From assembly GCF_017873185.1 (NCBI RefSeq), contig NZ_JAGGJX010000001.1, positions 806,001 to 870,000 of the forward strand: a stretch of DNA of 64,000 bases. Direction: 5' to 3'. A program made the translations under genes and the position numbers. Each line of letters opens with the position of its first letter. Within the stretch, counting starts at the first letter, position 1. Shown piece after piece: positions 27,654 through 36,372 of this stretch. The stretch comes from Metaclostridioides mangenotii. Lineage in GTDB: Bacteria; Bacillota; Clostridia; Peptostreptococcales; Peptostreptococcaceae. The notes under the pieces are model-generated. The model did no database searches. It was not told where the DNA came from and saw nothing but the letters and a program-made list of their open reading frames with translations.

Positions 27654-29384
27654 CTACACATATCTTCTTACGCTGTAGAAATCTCTTCTCGAACTAAGTT
27701 TGCTCACCTTTACTACATCGCCAGTTTGCGGTGCATGTAGATACTCTCCATTTCCAAGAAATATTCCTACATGGTGTACTGGATTTTTTCCTTTTTTAAA
27801 GAAAACTAAGTCTCCAGGCTTCATGCTGTTTTTACTTACAGACTTTCCACTAGCAGCTTGAGCTCTTGCAACTCTCGGAATATTAATTCCTATTTGTTTA
27901 TGTGACCATTGAGTAAGTCCGGAGCAGTCAAATGTATTAGGCCCAGTTGCACCCCATACATATCTTTTTCCTCTCTTAGCCATAGCTACCCTTATTAAAT
28001 CTGCAGCCTTTCCGGTTGCAGTATATCCTCCTATACTTCCAGGAGAGTAACCTGAACCATCGCCTAAAACAGCACTTCCATTTTTTCTACCCCAACGATT
28101 ACATTCAGAACCAGAGCTCATGAGTAAGTCGAACTGATAAACTCCATTTCTGATTTTTATAGCTCCACCTCTATCGTTTACTTTATAAACTTCTCCATCC
28201 CTAGATGTACCAGTTCCCTGAACTTGAATTTTTGTTCCAAGAGCTATACTTTTAGGAGCAGCACAAGTTTTTTTAGATGGGTTAAGTCTTTTTCCCTGAC
28301 AATCGTAGAATCCACCTTCCATTTTACTGTTGTGTGGATAGTATGCTGTGAATAAAGCTTTTACTTTAGTACCATTTAAGCTCATTCCACCTTCTAGTTC
28401 TTCACTTTCTATTTCGTCTTTTCCTGCTTCGTGTTCATCCATGAGATTTTGGAAGTTTAGCTTCAAATCTATAGAATACTCACCCTTTTTCCAACTGTGT
28501 TTATCGCTGTCTATATAAAAATGTCCAACTAAACCAGTGTATGAATCCTTTACCTCTACTCCATAGCCCGTAATACAATCTGTATTACCATAACCACTTA
28601 AACTACAGCTTTTTTCAACATCTTTGAATTTTTCCTCTGCCTGTTTCTTTGTATCTTCACCTTTTTTAACTTGGAGTATATCCTGAAAAGTTCCATAAAG
28701 AGGTATATTGTCTTTTTTGTATTCCGCAACTTTATTAGAACTTTCGTCTACCACTAGAACCTTATTCACTATGTCTTCAATACTCTCAGAATAGTCCGTA
28801 GACTTTATATTTACTCCCTCTTCAAAAGCAATTTTTAACTTTGTAATGCCTTTTTTTTCTAAATATAATTTATCTTGCTTAAAGAAACACATGTATTTTT
28901 TCTTGTTCTCTTTTGCTGCAATCGTATATGCCGACATTATAATTTCATATAGATTTACATCCATAAAAATTTTTGTTACCTTTATTTTTGTTTCAACTAT
29001 ATTTCCTACAAATAACTTATAGTCTTCAGCTATTTTATTTACTATTTTTTCTGCTGGAGTATCTGTAAAATTATATGCTCCCTTATTTTTAAGTAAATAA
29101 ACGCCACGATCATAAGCTAGGTAATCGATACTGTTTTCAGAGGAATTTTTACTTCTAGTAAATACAGTACCCCTAAAAATTTCTTTTTGATTTTCATAAA
29201 ATACAACTGCACTTCCAAGAGGTATATCAACACTTGCAACATTTATATCGCAACTGCTGGCCATCAACGAAAACTCAAGTTTTCTTGCACTCTGCTTGTA
29301 ATCCCCACTCCAAGTTATTTTTTCCACTAATGGAGATATATCAAACTTATCTCCATTAGTTTTTATGATTATAACTTCAATCAT
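27654..29384 (-). CDS. tail hub protein (XkdQ-like) fused to 3D and NlpC/P60 domains
   Basis: 576 residues. Residues 1 to about 330 are the XkdQ/gpD-like hub (NGDKFDISPLVEKITWSGDYKQSARKLEF, then DTPAEKIVNKIAEDYKL). About 345-440 is a 3D double-psi barrel (FTAYYPHNSKMEGG, then ALGTKIQVQGTG, VNDRGGAIK). About 455-576 is an NlpC/P60 peptidase with catalytic Cys in TFDCSGLTQW and His in HHVGIFLGNG. A cell-wall-cutting domain on the hub fits local wall penetration by the tube. In many related tails the peptidase is simpler; the combined 3D plus NlpC/P60 tail is notable. Confidence 0.92.
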   Translation of the reverse strand: MIEVIIIKTNGDKFDISPLVEKITWSGDYKQSARKLEFSLMASSCDINVASVDIPLGSAVVFYENQKEIFRGTVFTRSKNSSENSIDYLAYDRGVYLLKNKGAYNFTDTPAEKIVNKIAEDYKLFVGNIVETKIKVTKIFMDVNLYEIIMSAYTIAAKENKKKYMCFFKQDKLYLEKKGITKLKIAFEEGVNIKSTDYSESIEDIVNKVLVVDESSNKVAEYKKDNIPLYGTFQDILQVKKGEDTKKQAEEKFKDVEKSCSLSGYGNTDCITGYGVEVKDSYTGLVGHFYIDSDKHSWKKGEYSIDLKLNFQNLMDEHEAGKDEIESEELEGGMSLNGTKVKALFTAYYPHNSKMEGGFYDCQGKRLNPSKKTCAAPKSIALGTKIQVQGTGTSRDGEVYKVNDRGGAIKIRNGVYQFDLLMSSGSECNRWGRKNGSAVLGDGSGYSPGSIGGYTATGKAADLIRVAMAKRGKRYVWGATGPNTFDCSGLTQWSHKQIGINIPRVARAQAASGKSVSKNSMKPGDLVFFKKGKNPVHHVGIFLGNGEYLHAPQTGDVVKVSKLSSRRDFYSVRRYV

Positions 29385-29395
29385 GGTACTTCACC

Positions 29396-30043
29396 TTAAG
29401 GTATAATCAAAATATCACCGTCATAGATAACATTCGGATTTTTGATTTTATCATGGTTAGCTTCAAATATTTTCATATACAAACTTCCATCCCCATAATA
29501 TTTTCTTGCAAGTGAGTACAAACAGTCATTTGAGGTTACTTTGTGGGTTCTCTGTTTATTTTCTGTCTTATTAGCAGTATCATTTTTATCTGGCCTAGTC
29601 GTCTCTTGTTTATTAGTTTCATTTGGTTTATCTTCAATTTTATTTATTTTAAATCTCTTGTACTCTTTTAATTGTAGAGTAAAGTAAACATCCCTAGTTC
29701 CGTCTTTTTCTCCATATTTAAAACTTTCGATAATTACTTCTAAGTTGATGTTCGTCTCAGTTATTGTAAACCTGAGTATAAAACCTTCCTTCATCCATCG
29801 TTCCAATTTATTTACACAATCGTACGGTTTAGGAAAGTCATTGTAATCACAGAAAGAATACTGTTTATTCGGAAACATGGTATTTATTTCAATAGATCTA
29901 AGTGATGTACCACCAAAAATATTCATTTCACCGAGCTTTACAATATTTGTATTATCGAGCACTGCCTTTCCATCTAGATTAAATGACGGAGGGAACACTG
30001 GAAATCTGAATTTATCATCTGCTTGGCTAAGCCACATTTCCAT
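29396..30043 (-). CDS. LysM tail protein (XkdP-like)
   Basis: 215 residues. The N-terminal domain (FRFPVFPPSFNLDG, then GEMNIFGGTSLRSIEINTMFP) matches the YqbP/XkdP family. A charged linker with many Asn/Thr/Lys residues precedes a C-terminal LysM domain (THKVTSNDCLYSLARKYYGDGSLYMKIFEANHDKI). It probably links the tube end to the hub. The start overlaps the tape-measure stop by one base. Confidence 0.88.
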   Translation of the reverse strand: MEMWLSQADDKFRFPVFPPSFNLDGKAVLDNTNIVKLGEMNIFGGTSLRSIEINTMFPNKQYSFCDYNDFPKPYDCVNKLERWMKEGFILRFTITETNINLEVIIESFKYGEKDGTRDVYFTLQLKEYKRFKINKIEDKPNETNKQETTRPDKNDTANKTENKQRTHKVTSNDCLYSLARKYYGDGSLYMKIFEANHDKIKNPNVIYDGDILIIP

Positions 30044-32505
30044 TAAAAAGCACCTCCATACGCAATTCTATTATCATTAAGTTTTTGCACTAATTTTGAT
30101 GTTATTTTATCTATATCTGCTTCTTCACGAATTACAATTGTATCTGCGAGTTTTCCAATATTCATGTTTGAACCATTTTTACTTCTATATTTGTTGGCCT
30201 CTTGTTTAGTAAGCACCATCTCACCTTCGTGAAGACGAGTCATATAATCATTATATGGAACATAACTTAAACCAAACGCATTTCCAGTACCAGCTGCTCT
30301 TTTTGCTGTACCGCCAGCAGCCTTTCCTGCACTTGCACCAAAGAATTCTCCAATTTTACTAAATATAGTTGTTACTGTTCCCACTACAGGATTTTCTGCG
30401 AATTTCGCCTTCAATTTTTTCCAGTTATCACCTAAAGAAACTATATGACCAGCTACGCCGCCTACAAGATCCAGTATTTTTCCTAATATTGGAGAAATAA
30501 GATCCCAAGCTGTTTGTAAAATTGGACCAACAACTCCCCATACAGCCGCCCATATAGTTGCTAGAGCAGAAATTATATTATTTATTGATTGACTGTGCTC
30601 TGCAATAAAAGTTAATATACTTTGAATAATCGGTGCAACTGCTTCAATTACAGGTCCCATCATCTCAAATGCTGTAGTTATAACTGTTCCAAGTATGCTC
30701 ATTAATCCAGATGCAACACCAGAATTATTGTTTATATCATCTAAAAACCAAGTTACAAGATCAAATACAGGTTGGAAAACTGCAAGAATCGCTTCAAAGT
30801 CAATACTTTCAGTAAGCATACTCATAACATTGGAAATTGCCTCTGGTATACTTCCAATTATAGTTGCTATTTGGTTTATCATAGGATTACCTTCAGTAAG
30901 TTCCCCACCACTCATAACGGTTGCTATTCTTTCAGAGAAATCTTTAAGTCCAGGACCAACTGTATTAATCATAGACATAACTTTATCCATCATTCCAACT
31001 ATAACACCTTCAAATGGCGCTACTGCGTCTATCATACCAGTAAGCATACTGTGCTTCAACATTGAGAATTTTCCGGGTATCGTCTTTTCGTACTCGTCTA
31101 AAATCCCACCTTGTTTTTCTTGAATTCCCTTCATCGCATCCTCAAAGCTAGAATAGTCCTCACCTAACATATTATTTAAACTGCTTAAATCTCCGGATTT
31201 TGCACTACTAAAAGCCTCTGCAATTTCAAATGATGTCCTTGTGCTACCAGTAAATGCTTTTACACTAGCCATATTTCTAGTTGCGAGTTTTGCTTTTTCA
31301 GTATTTCCACCTGATATCATCAAACCTCTAGTTCCAAGCAATCCTGCATCACTTCTGTTTAACAAAGCAGATGCCCCTATTTTTTGTATATCTCTATCAT
31401 ATGCTTTGGCTTTTTCTTTAGATTGAACTTTTCCTGTTCCAGAATTTGTTATTACTCTACTCATAGTAACATTTCTAAGCTGGTCCTCTCCTAGACCTTG
31501 AACCCCTGCTTTTATACCTACAGTTACTCCCTTTGCTAGCTTCCCAAGTTTACCAGCTATTCCACCTATAATTTTAGTGACCATATCTGTTGCTCTAAGT
31601 GTTATGTTCCAAACCTTACCAGTTAACTTTTTAATGCCATTAAACGCTAATTTAGAGACTCCAGAAACCAAATCTACAGCCCTGATTGTAGTGTTCCAAG
31701 CTTTTCCTCCAATGTTTCTAAGTCCACCTAAAGCACGATTAGCAACTCCTGTAACCATATCTTTAGCAGAAATTACTGCGGACCATTTTCCAGACTTAAG
31801 ATTTTGTAACTTGCCTATTAAACTCTGTACACCTTGAGCTGCCTTGCTACCTTTAATTGCTTTAACTTCTATATTAGCTTTAGCCATATTTTGTAATGAA
31901 ATTAAGCCTATCATAATACTTCCAACTGTTTTTCTTACATTTTCTTTTGCATTTATATTTACCTTAAACTGATTAGCTTTATTAGTTATTGACCTAAGTA
32001 AAGACATACTAGCTTTTAATGCTGTCGCTTTAGCTGTAAGTCCATTTACAGATTTTGAAGTTGAAATCATGGATGAATTCATATTCGTTCCCATTGATCC
32101 CATACTAGCAGATACAAAACTTATGCTACTTGCAAGCCTTTTAAAGCTCGTACTAACCATATTTGCAACAATACTAGCTCCAACAATAATTCCAGAAAAT
32201 GTACTTGCATTTGCAATTACATTACTAAAGCTACCTGCAACAGTATCAACGCTATTAGACAACCCAACTACATTTAAGCTAGCTGATTTTGCCGCAGATC
32301 CTATATTCGAAAAAGCTACCTGTGATACTTTAGAATTTGATTCCATTTTTTTGGACATATCTTTTGTATACGTTGCTACCTTTTCTGTGGTTCTTGTGAA
32401 TCTCTCAGTTATTTGAATTATACTTTGCATTTTTGAAGTGTAATTATCAATAAGTTCAACTCTTGTTGTTATAACACTTTCATTTACTACTTCATCTATT
32501 ATCAC
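30043..32505 (-). CDS. tail tape measure protein (XkdO-like)
   Basis: 820 residues: long helical N-terminal region with KMQSIIQITERFTRTTEKVATYTKDM, repeated WNTTIRAVDLV/WNITLRATDMV and AKGVTVGIKAGV segments near 240-340, and hydrophobic helices near 600-690. The C-terminal domain contains SYVPYNDYMTRLHEGEMVLTKQEANKYR, as in PBSX-type tape measures. Its length sets tail length. The start is GTG 32505, in a TAGTG overlap with the end of the frameshifted chaperone product, preceded by AGGAGGTGGTG. Confidence 0.92.
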   Translation of the reverse strand: MIIDEVVNESVITTRVELIDNYTSKMQSIIQITERFTRTTEKVATYTKDMSKKMESNSKVSQVAFSNIGSAAKSASLNVVGLSNSVDTVAGSFSNVIANASTFSGIIVGASIVANMVSTSFKRLASSISFVSASMGSMGTNMNSSMISTSKSVNGLTAKATALKASMSLLRSITNKANQFKVNINAKENVRKTVGSIMIGLISLQNMAKANIEVKAIKGSKAAQGVQSLIGKLQNLKSGKWSAVISAKDMVTGVANRALGGLRNIGGKAWNTTIRAVDLVSGVSKLAFNGIKKLTGKVWNITLRATDMVTKIIGGIAGKLGKLAKGVTVGIKAGVQGLGEDQLRNVTMSRVITNSGTGKVQSKEKAKAYDRDIQKIGASALLNRSDAGLLGTRGLMISGGNTEKAKLATRNMASVKAFTGSTRTSFEIAEAFSSAKSGDLSSLNNMLGEDYSSFEDAMKGIQEKQGGILDEYEKTIPGKFSMLKHSMLTGMIDAVAPFEGVIVGMMDKVMSMINTVGPGLKDFSERIATVMSGGELTEGNPMINQIATIIGSIPEAISNVMSMLTESIDFEAILAVFQPVFDLVTWFLDDINNNSGVASGLMSILGTVITTAFEMMGPVIEAVAPIIQSILTFIAEHSQSINNIISALATIWAAVWGVVGPILQTAWDLISPILGKILDLVGGVAGHIVSLGDNWKKLKAKFAENPVVGTVTTIFSKIGEFFGASAGKAAGGTAKRAAGTGNAFGLSYVPYNDYMTRLHEGEMVLTKQEANKYRSKNGSNMNIGKLADTIVIREEADIDKITSKLVQKLNDNRIAYGGAF

Positions 32506-32702
32506 TATTCACCACCTCCTATAAATGGACAAAAGCCGTAGCCGCTTTTCATCTTTTCTATCTCTTCCTCTAACTCCATAGTAAAAAATGCTTCTATTAG
32601 CTTAAACTCGCCCTTATCCATCGTATAGAAAAAGGACGGCATAATACCCTTTTTCTTCCAATAATAGTACATTATTGAGGTTTTATTATCCGTCCTTATT
32701 AG
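32505..32702 (-). CDS. -1 frame extension of the tail assembly chaperone
   Basis: A 65-codon frame begins at the slippery site and ends one base into the tape-measure start. It encodes LIRTDNKTSIMYYWKKKG, then MDKGEFKLIEAFFTMELEEE and a GYGFCPF segment. No ribosome-binding site precedes its internal ATG codons, so it is most likely made as a -1 fusion of 211 residues with the XkdN-like protein, like G-T of phage lambda. Confidence 0.78.
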   Translation of the reverse strand, partial: LIRTDNKTSIMYYYWKKKGIMPSFFYTMDKGEFKLIEAFFTMELEEEIEKMKSGYGFCPFIGGGE

Positions 32703-33139
32703 TTTTTTACTTCTTCTACTACAGTGCCTTTACCATATCCCATAGCATCTTGTATAACTTTGTACAGATTACTTTGCTCTCCAGGTAAAAGCACTTTTCT
32801 TATAAGCTCTTTTGGAGTCGGTGATCCAAATTTATCCATAAGTTCTTTATTTTTAAATAGAGGTTTTCCTTCTAAATCGCAAACACCTTCAATAAGTGTA
32901 AGTACCTGCATTTCAGATATATCAATATCAGTCTTCATTCCTTCATCAAAGCTTATACACATATCTGATATCTCAGCGTCTTTTGCTGGAGAAAGTGCTA
33001 TACACTTAACTTTAAATTCCGAACCAAAAATTTCTGATAATCTTTTTATCTCTACTATCTTACTTGGTCTTTCCAGTTCATTCAAATCTGCGTTTAAAAG
33101 TAAATCCACTATATTTTGTTTTTTTGATAATGTACTCAT
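32699..33139 (-). CDS. xkdN: XkdN-like tail assembly chaperone with slippery end
   Basis: 146 residues (SKKQNIVDLLLNADLNELERPSKIVEIKRLSEIFG, then LLPGEQSNLYKVIQDAMGYG), the XkdN/YqbN family. The last codons GTA AAA AAC TAA contain the heptamer A-AAA-AAC directly before the stop. A -1 shift there opens the frame 32702-32505. It sits between the tube and tape-measure genes, the position of the frameshifting chaperone in long-tailed phages. It presumably coats the tape measure before tube assembly. Confidence 0.88.
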   Translation of the reverse strand: MSTLSKKQNIVDLLLNADLNELERPSKIVEIKRLSEIFGSEFKVKCIALSPAKDAEISDMCISFDEGMKTDIDISEMQVLTLIEGVCDLEGKPLFKNKELMDKFGSPTPKELIRKVLLPGEQSNLYKVIQDAMGYGKGTVVEEVKN

Positions 33140-33158
33140 ATATATTCTCCTTCTATGC

Positions 33159-33596
33159 CTATACTAAATCTATAAAATCGTAATCAGTAAATGTAAATGG
33201 AGCTTCTACCTCTCCTTTTACACCAACTTCCCAATCTGCAAGAGTTAAATCGTCAAAACTTATATTTTTTACTGCAATTCTCTCAGATCCAAAAGCATCT
33301 GGATCGTTTAATTTACTTATCGCTGTGAATCTTGGGTCTTCACCTACTTTAAGCTTTTCTCCAATAAGTTTAGCCATTCTTGAACTAACTTTGTAAAGCG
33401 TTATGGATCCTTTACCTTTGTATCCCATATACTTAGTATCAGTACCCATTTGACCTGCTATAACTACCTCTTCTTTTGTTAACTCTAGTTTTGCTTGGAA
33501 TTTTTTAACCTCAGCTACTTTATCTCCATCTAACCAAAGTTCACCGCTTGTACCACTCATTACATTTCTAGCTTCTATTCTTCCTCTTGAACTCAT
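33159..33596 (-). CDS. xkdM: tail tube protein (XkdM-like)
   Basis: 145 residues: RIEARNVMSGTSGELWLDGDKVAEVKKFQAKLEL, GTDTKYMGYKGKGSITLYKVSSRM and VGVKGEVEAPFTFTDYDF are typical of the XkdM core tube protein, which polymerises inside the sheath. ATG start after GGGGGTGCTTATTA. It follows the sheath gene directly. Confidence 0.93.
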   Translation of the reverse strand: MSSRGRIEARNVMSGTSGELWLDGDKVAEVKKFQAKLELTKEEVVIAGQMGTDTKYMGYKGKGSITLYKVSSRMAKLIGEKLKVGEDPRFTAISKLNDPDAFGSERIAVKNISFDDLTLADWEVGVKGEVEAPFTFTDYDFIDLV

Positions 33597-33609
33597 TAAT
33601 AAGCACCCC

Positions 33610-34689
33610 CTATATTTCTATCGCTAATTCTACGTCTTCCATTGCATCAAGTGATTTTACCTTGGCTTTTAGGAATACATTAGAACCAGTGTTAGCTTCT
33701 TTTATTTCTTGATCTGACATATTAGATATATCTATTTCTTTCGATTTTAAGTATGTTTTATGAACATCCATATCTATATCTACTACTGAAGAAGGCATTA
33801 TAAGTTGCTCTTTTTCTAATTCTTCTAGATATTCTTTGATTGCTACTACAAGCAAACATTTATTGTCGTAATTGTTAGTGACTCTTCCTATATATTCATC
33901 TATAATTACCTTTTTAATATCATTATGTATTAAATCTAATGTATCTACTATCTTTATCTTTTGGAATATTTCTCCCTTATCAGGAGTAGAGGTTTTTCTT
34001 GAGTTAACTCCCCTTGCTATTCTTATAGCTCCGGCTTCTTTTATAAGTATTAATTCTCCTGAGTCTATTTTCGCCTCTGCTTCTTGTCTAGTCATCTTCG
34101 GTATATCGTCAACATCTTCAAGCTTTGCATAAGTAATTGATTGAGATAGAGGAGTTCCAGCTATAAGACCTGCTATCCTAGCAGTAAATTCTCCCGTAGT
34201 AAAACTTTCGCTTTCTTGCTTTATATCATCAGTCGTGAAGTTAATTACACCTTCATAGTCAGCATCTACATTTGCTAAAATCGCCTTTACTTTAACTCTA
34301 TCTTCATCTCTAAGTTTCTGTACCCATGTTTTTATTATTGCTTTTTCTTCATCAGTTGCTGTAGGCATACAAATGTAATTAAATTCCTTTGTCTCTAAGA
34401 AATCTAACGCAGATCGAATCTCACTACTTTCATTTAATACCTCTCCCACTTCGCTTAATACATATATTATTACTTTATTTGGTGAGTTAATATTTCCTAT
34501 AAGTGCTAAATCAACAAGTTTTTTATTATCTTCTGACAAACCTGATGGTATATCATCTAATTCATGTATTTCTTTAAACCCTAAAGCATCTTTATCTCTA
34601 AGTACTAATGACACTATCCCCCTAGCAGAACGTTCTTTAGCAGTTAAAGCCAACTCTTTAAAAGATATATTAATATTTGGTAAACCCAT
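33610..34689 (-). CDS. xkdK: contractile tail sheath protein (XkdK-like)
   Basis: 359 residues: GLPNINISFKELALTAKERSARGIVSLVL, then NYICMPTATDEEKAIIKTWVQKLRDEDRVKVKAILANVDADYEGVINF and GLIAGTPLSQSITYAKL. This is the short PBSX-type sheath without inserted surface domains. Sheath contraction drives the tube through the target envelope. Its presence without any head gene marks the locus as an R-type tailocin. Confidence 0.95.
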   Translation of the reverse strand: MGLPNINISFKELALTAKERSARGIVSLVLRDKDALGFKEIHELDDIPSGLSEDNKKLVDLALIGNINSPNKVIIYVLSEVGEVLNESSEIRSALDFLETKEFNYICMPTATDEEKAIIKTWVQKLRDEDRVKVKAILANVDADYEGVINFTTDDIKQESESFTTGEFTARIAGLIAGTPLSQSITYAKLEDVDDIPKMTRQEAEAKIDSGELILIKEAGAIRIARGVNSRKTSTPDKGEIFQKIKIVDTLDLIHNDIKKVIIDEYIGRVTNNYDNKCLLVVAIKEYLEELEKEQLIMPSSVVDIDMDVHKTYLKSKEIDISNMSDQEIKEANTGSNVFLKAKVKSLDAMEDVELAIEI

Positions 34690-34698
34690 AATTTTACG

Positions 34699-35157
34699 TC
34701 ACTCTCCTAACTTTAATTTTATATTTTGCATAACTTCATTATTCTCTTCATCTTGGTAGATATCACCATAGAAATCTATAAAGGTAGAATAATCTAGTAC
34801 ATATCCATCTTTTACTTCTTCTTGCTTCTTTATTTCTGTGCTTGACTTTGTAAACTCTAAAGTTCTATCTTCAACCTTTAGACTTCTATTAAATAGTCTT
34901 TCAAGTTTGTCCAATATCTCATATATATAAATTTTTTCTTTATTAAATTTCTGAAAATATTTAATTGATATGGAAATACTTTTGAGATTTGATCTGAATG
35001 TTGAAGCAGTAGTACTCGTTGTAGATATCTGTACTGAAAAATGATCTTCAGGCAAGCCTTGGTCTTGTTCATTGTCACCATTGATACAGACCTTATCGAT
35101 AAAATTTTCTGATATTATTTCTACATACTTGTTTAAGATCATCTGGTTTGTAAGCAA
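34699..35157 (-). CDS. tail terminator-like protein (XkdJ/DUF6838 type)
   Basis: 152 residues (NKYVEIISENFIDKVCINGD, then SISIKYFQKFNKEKIYIYEILDKLERLF). Its position directly before the sheath gene and the alpha-beta pattern fit a tail terminator that caps sheath and tube. Start TTG with GAGGTGATCGA upstream, 4 bp after the preceding gene. Family assignment is moderate. Confidence 0.75.
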   Translation of the reverse strand: MLTNQMILNKYVEIISENFIDKVCINGDNEQDQGLPEDHFSVQISTTSTTASTFRSNLKSISISIKYFQKFNKEKIYIYEILDKLERLFNRSLKVEDRTLEFTKSSTEIKKQEEVKDGYVLDYSTFIDFYGDIYQDEENNEVMQNIKLKLGE

Positions 35158-35161
35158 TCGA

Positions 35162-35410
35162 TCACCTCTTAACTCTAAAAGGACATAAATATAACTCTTT
35201 AGCTGGATTTTTATATGAAAATATGTCCTCGCTTAAATTTATAAATTTGTATTTTTCTAGTTCTTGTTCAAGTTTAAATACTTGATCTTTTAAAACACGA
35301 TTTTCAGCTTCTACTCTAGAATTCTTGTTAGCCTCTCTCTTTACTCTCTTTTTTATTATTTCATCTAACTCGCCTTGAGTAAAAACCTTTATATTCTTTT
35401 GTTTTTTCAT
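35162..35410 (-). CDS. small coiled-coil protein, first structural-operon gene
   Basis: 82 residues: FTQGELDEIIKKRVKREANKNSRVEAENRVLKDQVFKLEQELEKY is a long helix of heptad type, followed by a short non-helical tail. Function unknown; similar small proteins precede the sheath in clostridial tailocins. The start is ATG 35410, with GGAGGAATAC upstream; an in-frame TTG 12 bp earlier is within the ribosome-binding site. Confidence 0.68.
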   Translation of the reverse strand: MKKQKNIKVFTQGELDEIIKKRVKREANKNSRVEAENRVLKDQVFKLEQELEKYKFINLSEDIFSYKNPAKELYLCPFRVKR

Positions 35411-35422
35411 GTATTCCTCCAA

Positions 35423-35627
35423 GTTTTTAGTCTCTGTAGACTTTTTCCATGAACATTTTTATGCCATAACAAGTTTGGGCAATTTTATAATACCTAATTG
35501 TTTACAATAAGTACTTTTTAGTAAATTTATATAAATTTCTATATTAACAGTATATCAAGTAGAAATAGTAAAATTTCTCTTATTTGTAGTAAAAGTGTTT
35601 CATAAATGCCTCACCGTAATACAATCT
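35423..35627 (-). promoter_or_regulatory. leader of the tailocin structural operon
   Basis: A 205-bp gap between the activator gene and the first structural gene. It holds a minus-strand dyad ATTGTAAACAAT (35494-35505) next to AT-rich -10-like sequence (TATTATAAAAT) and a later AGTCTacagAGACT hairpin near 35429-35442. This is the likely target of the ArpU/Xpf-like activator; direct evidence is only the dyad and its position. Confidence 0.45.
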
Positions 35628-36080
35628 TTAAATCTCATAATCTGGGTATATCATCTTTGCGAATTTATCTACGACTTTATCTCTGACCCTATAGCATTGA
35701 CTTCTGTCAATAAACATCCTTTGAGAAATAGATACAAAGCTAGGTTTCCTTTCTGGAAGATAAAAGTATTCAAAAAACTCATTTTCCTGTTTATCAAGTG
35801 TTTCTAAAGCATTTGATATCTTTTTACGTTCTATTTCTTTTTTTCTCATTGTGTATTCTAAATGCTCTATTTTTCTTTCTTTAGCTATAACTTCATTTTC
35901 GATGCTAGAAGATTTAGCTAAAGAATTATTAACTTTCTCTTCGTATACAATTGACTTACATCCTCTGTATTCGTTCTTTACATCTTCAATTTCCAACTCT
36001 AAAGCTTTAATTTCATTATCGATATTTTTATAACTGAACAGTTTACCTTCAATACTTTTAAATAATTCTTTTCTATCCAT
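35628..36080 (-). CDS. ArpU/Xpf-like late-gene transcription activator of the tailocin
   Basis: 150 residues. A long coiled-coil N-terminal two-thirds (NIDNEIKALELEIEDVKNEY to EHLEYTMRKKEIERKK) is followed by a sigma-region-4-like HTH (FFEYFYLPERKPSFVSISQRMFIDRSQCYRVRDKVVDKFAKMIY). This matches phage late regulators such as ArpU/RinA and the PBSX Xpf factor. It precedes the structural operon and is itself preceded by a LexA box, suggesting a two-step SOS circuit. Start ATG with AGGAGG. Confidence 0.8.
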   Translation of the reverse strand: MDRKELFKSIEGKLFSYKNIDNEIKALELEIEDVKNEYRGCKSIVYEEKVNNSLAKSSSIENEVIAKERKIEHLEYTMRKKEIERKKISNALETLDKQENEFFEYFYLPERKPSFVSISQRMFIDRSQCYRVRDKVVDKFAKMIYPDYEI

Positions 36081-36105
36081 ATAGAACCTCCTACTATTAT
36101 AAACT

Positions 36106-36163
36106 AGAACATCTGTTCGTATTTTGTTATCTATAGTTTACATTACGAGCATAAATGAGTCAA
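36106..36163 (-). promoter_or_regulatory. promoter with LexA (DinR) box for the tailocin activator
   Basis: On the minus strand TTGACT (36158-36163), a 17-bp spacer and TAAACT (36135-36140) form a promoter. About 15 bp downstream lies CGAACAGATGTTC (36107-36119), a match to the Gram-positive LexA consensus CGAACNNNNGTTC, followed by TATAAT. The box sits just 26 bp upstream of the activator start codon. Repression by LexA and release on DNA damage is the expected behaviour. Confidence 0.78.
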
Positions 36164-36372
36164 CTAAAAAATTGATTTGCTAGAATTTTTTCTAATAATT
36201 AGGTTATATTTTTAAATATCATACTAAATAAAATACTCCAGTAACAAATTTTAGTGAATTTAAGAGAATCTTGTAAACTTATTTTTTATCGATATCTTAA
36301 ATACTTTGTTATAATGATATTAATTACATAAAATAAATTATTATTATAATACTGCATAGAAAGGGAATTACA

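Noticed and set aside
30695-32416. Several plus-strand open frames of 60-140 codons within the tape-measure gene.
   Set aside because: They are antisense shadows of a low-GC coding sequence, without ribosome-binding sites, and the minus-strand frame is clearly the tape measure.
22926-36080. Reading the region as a prophage.
   Set aside because: No integrase, replication, terminase, portal, capsid or lysis genes are present; the tail set alone fits a tailocin.
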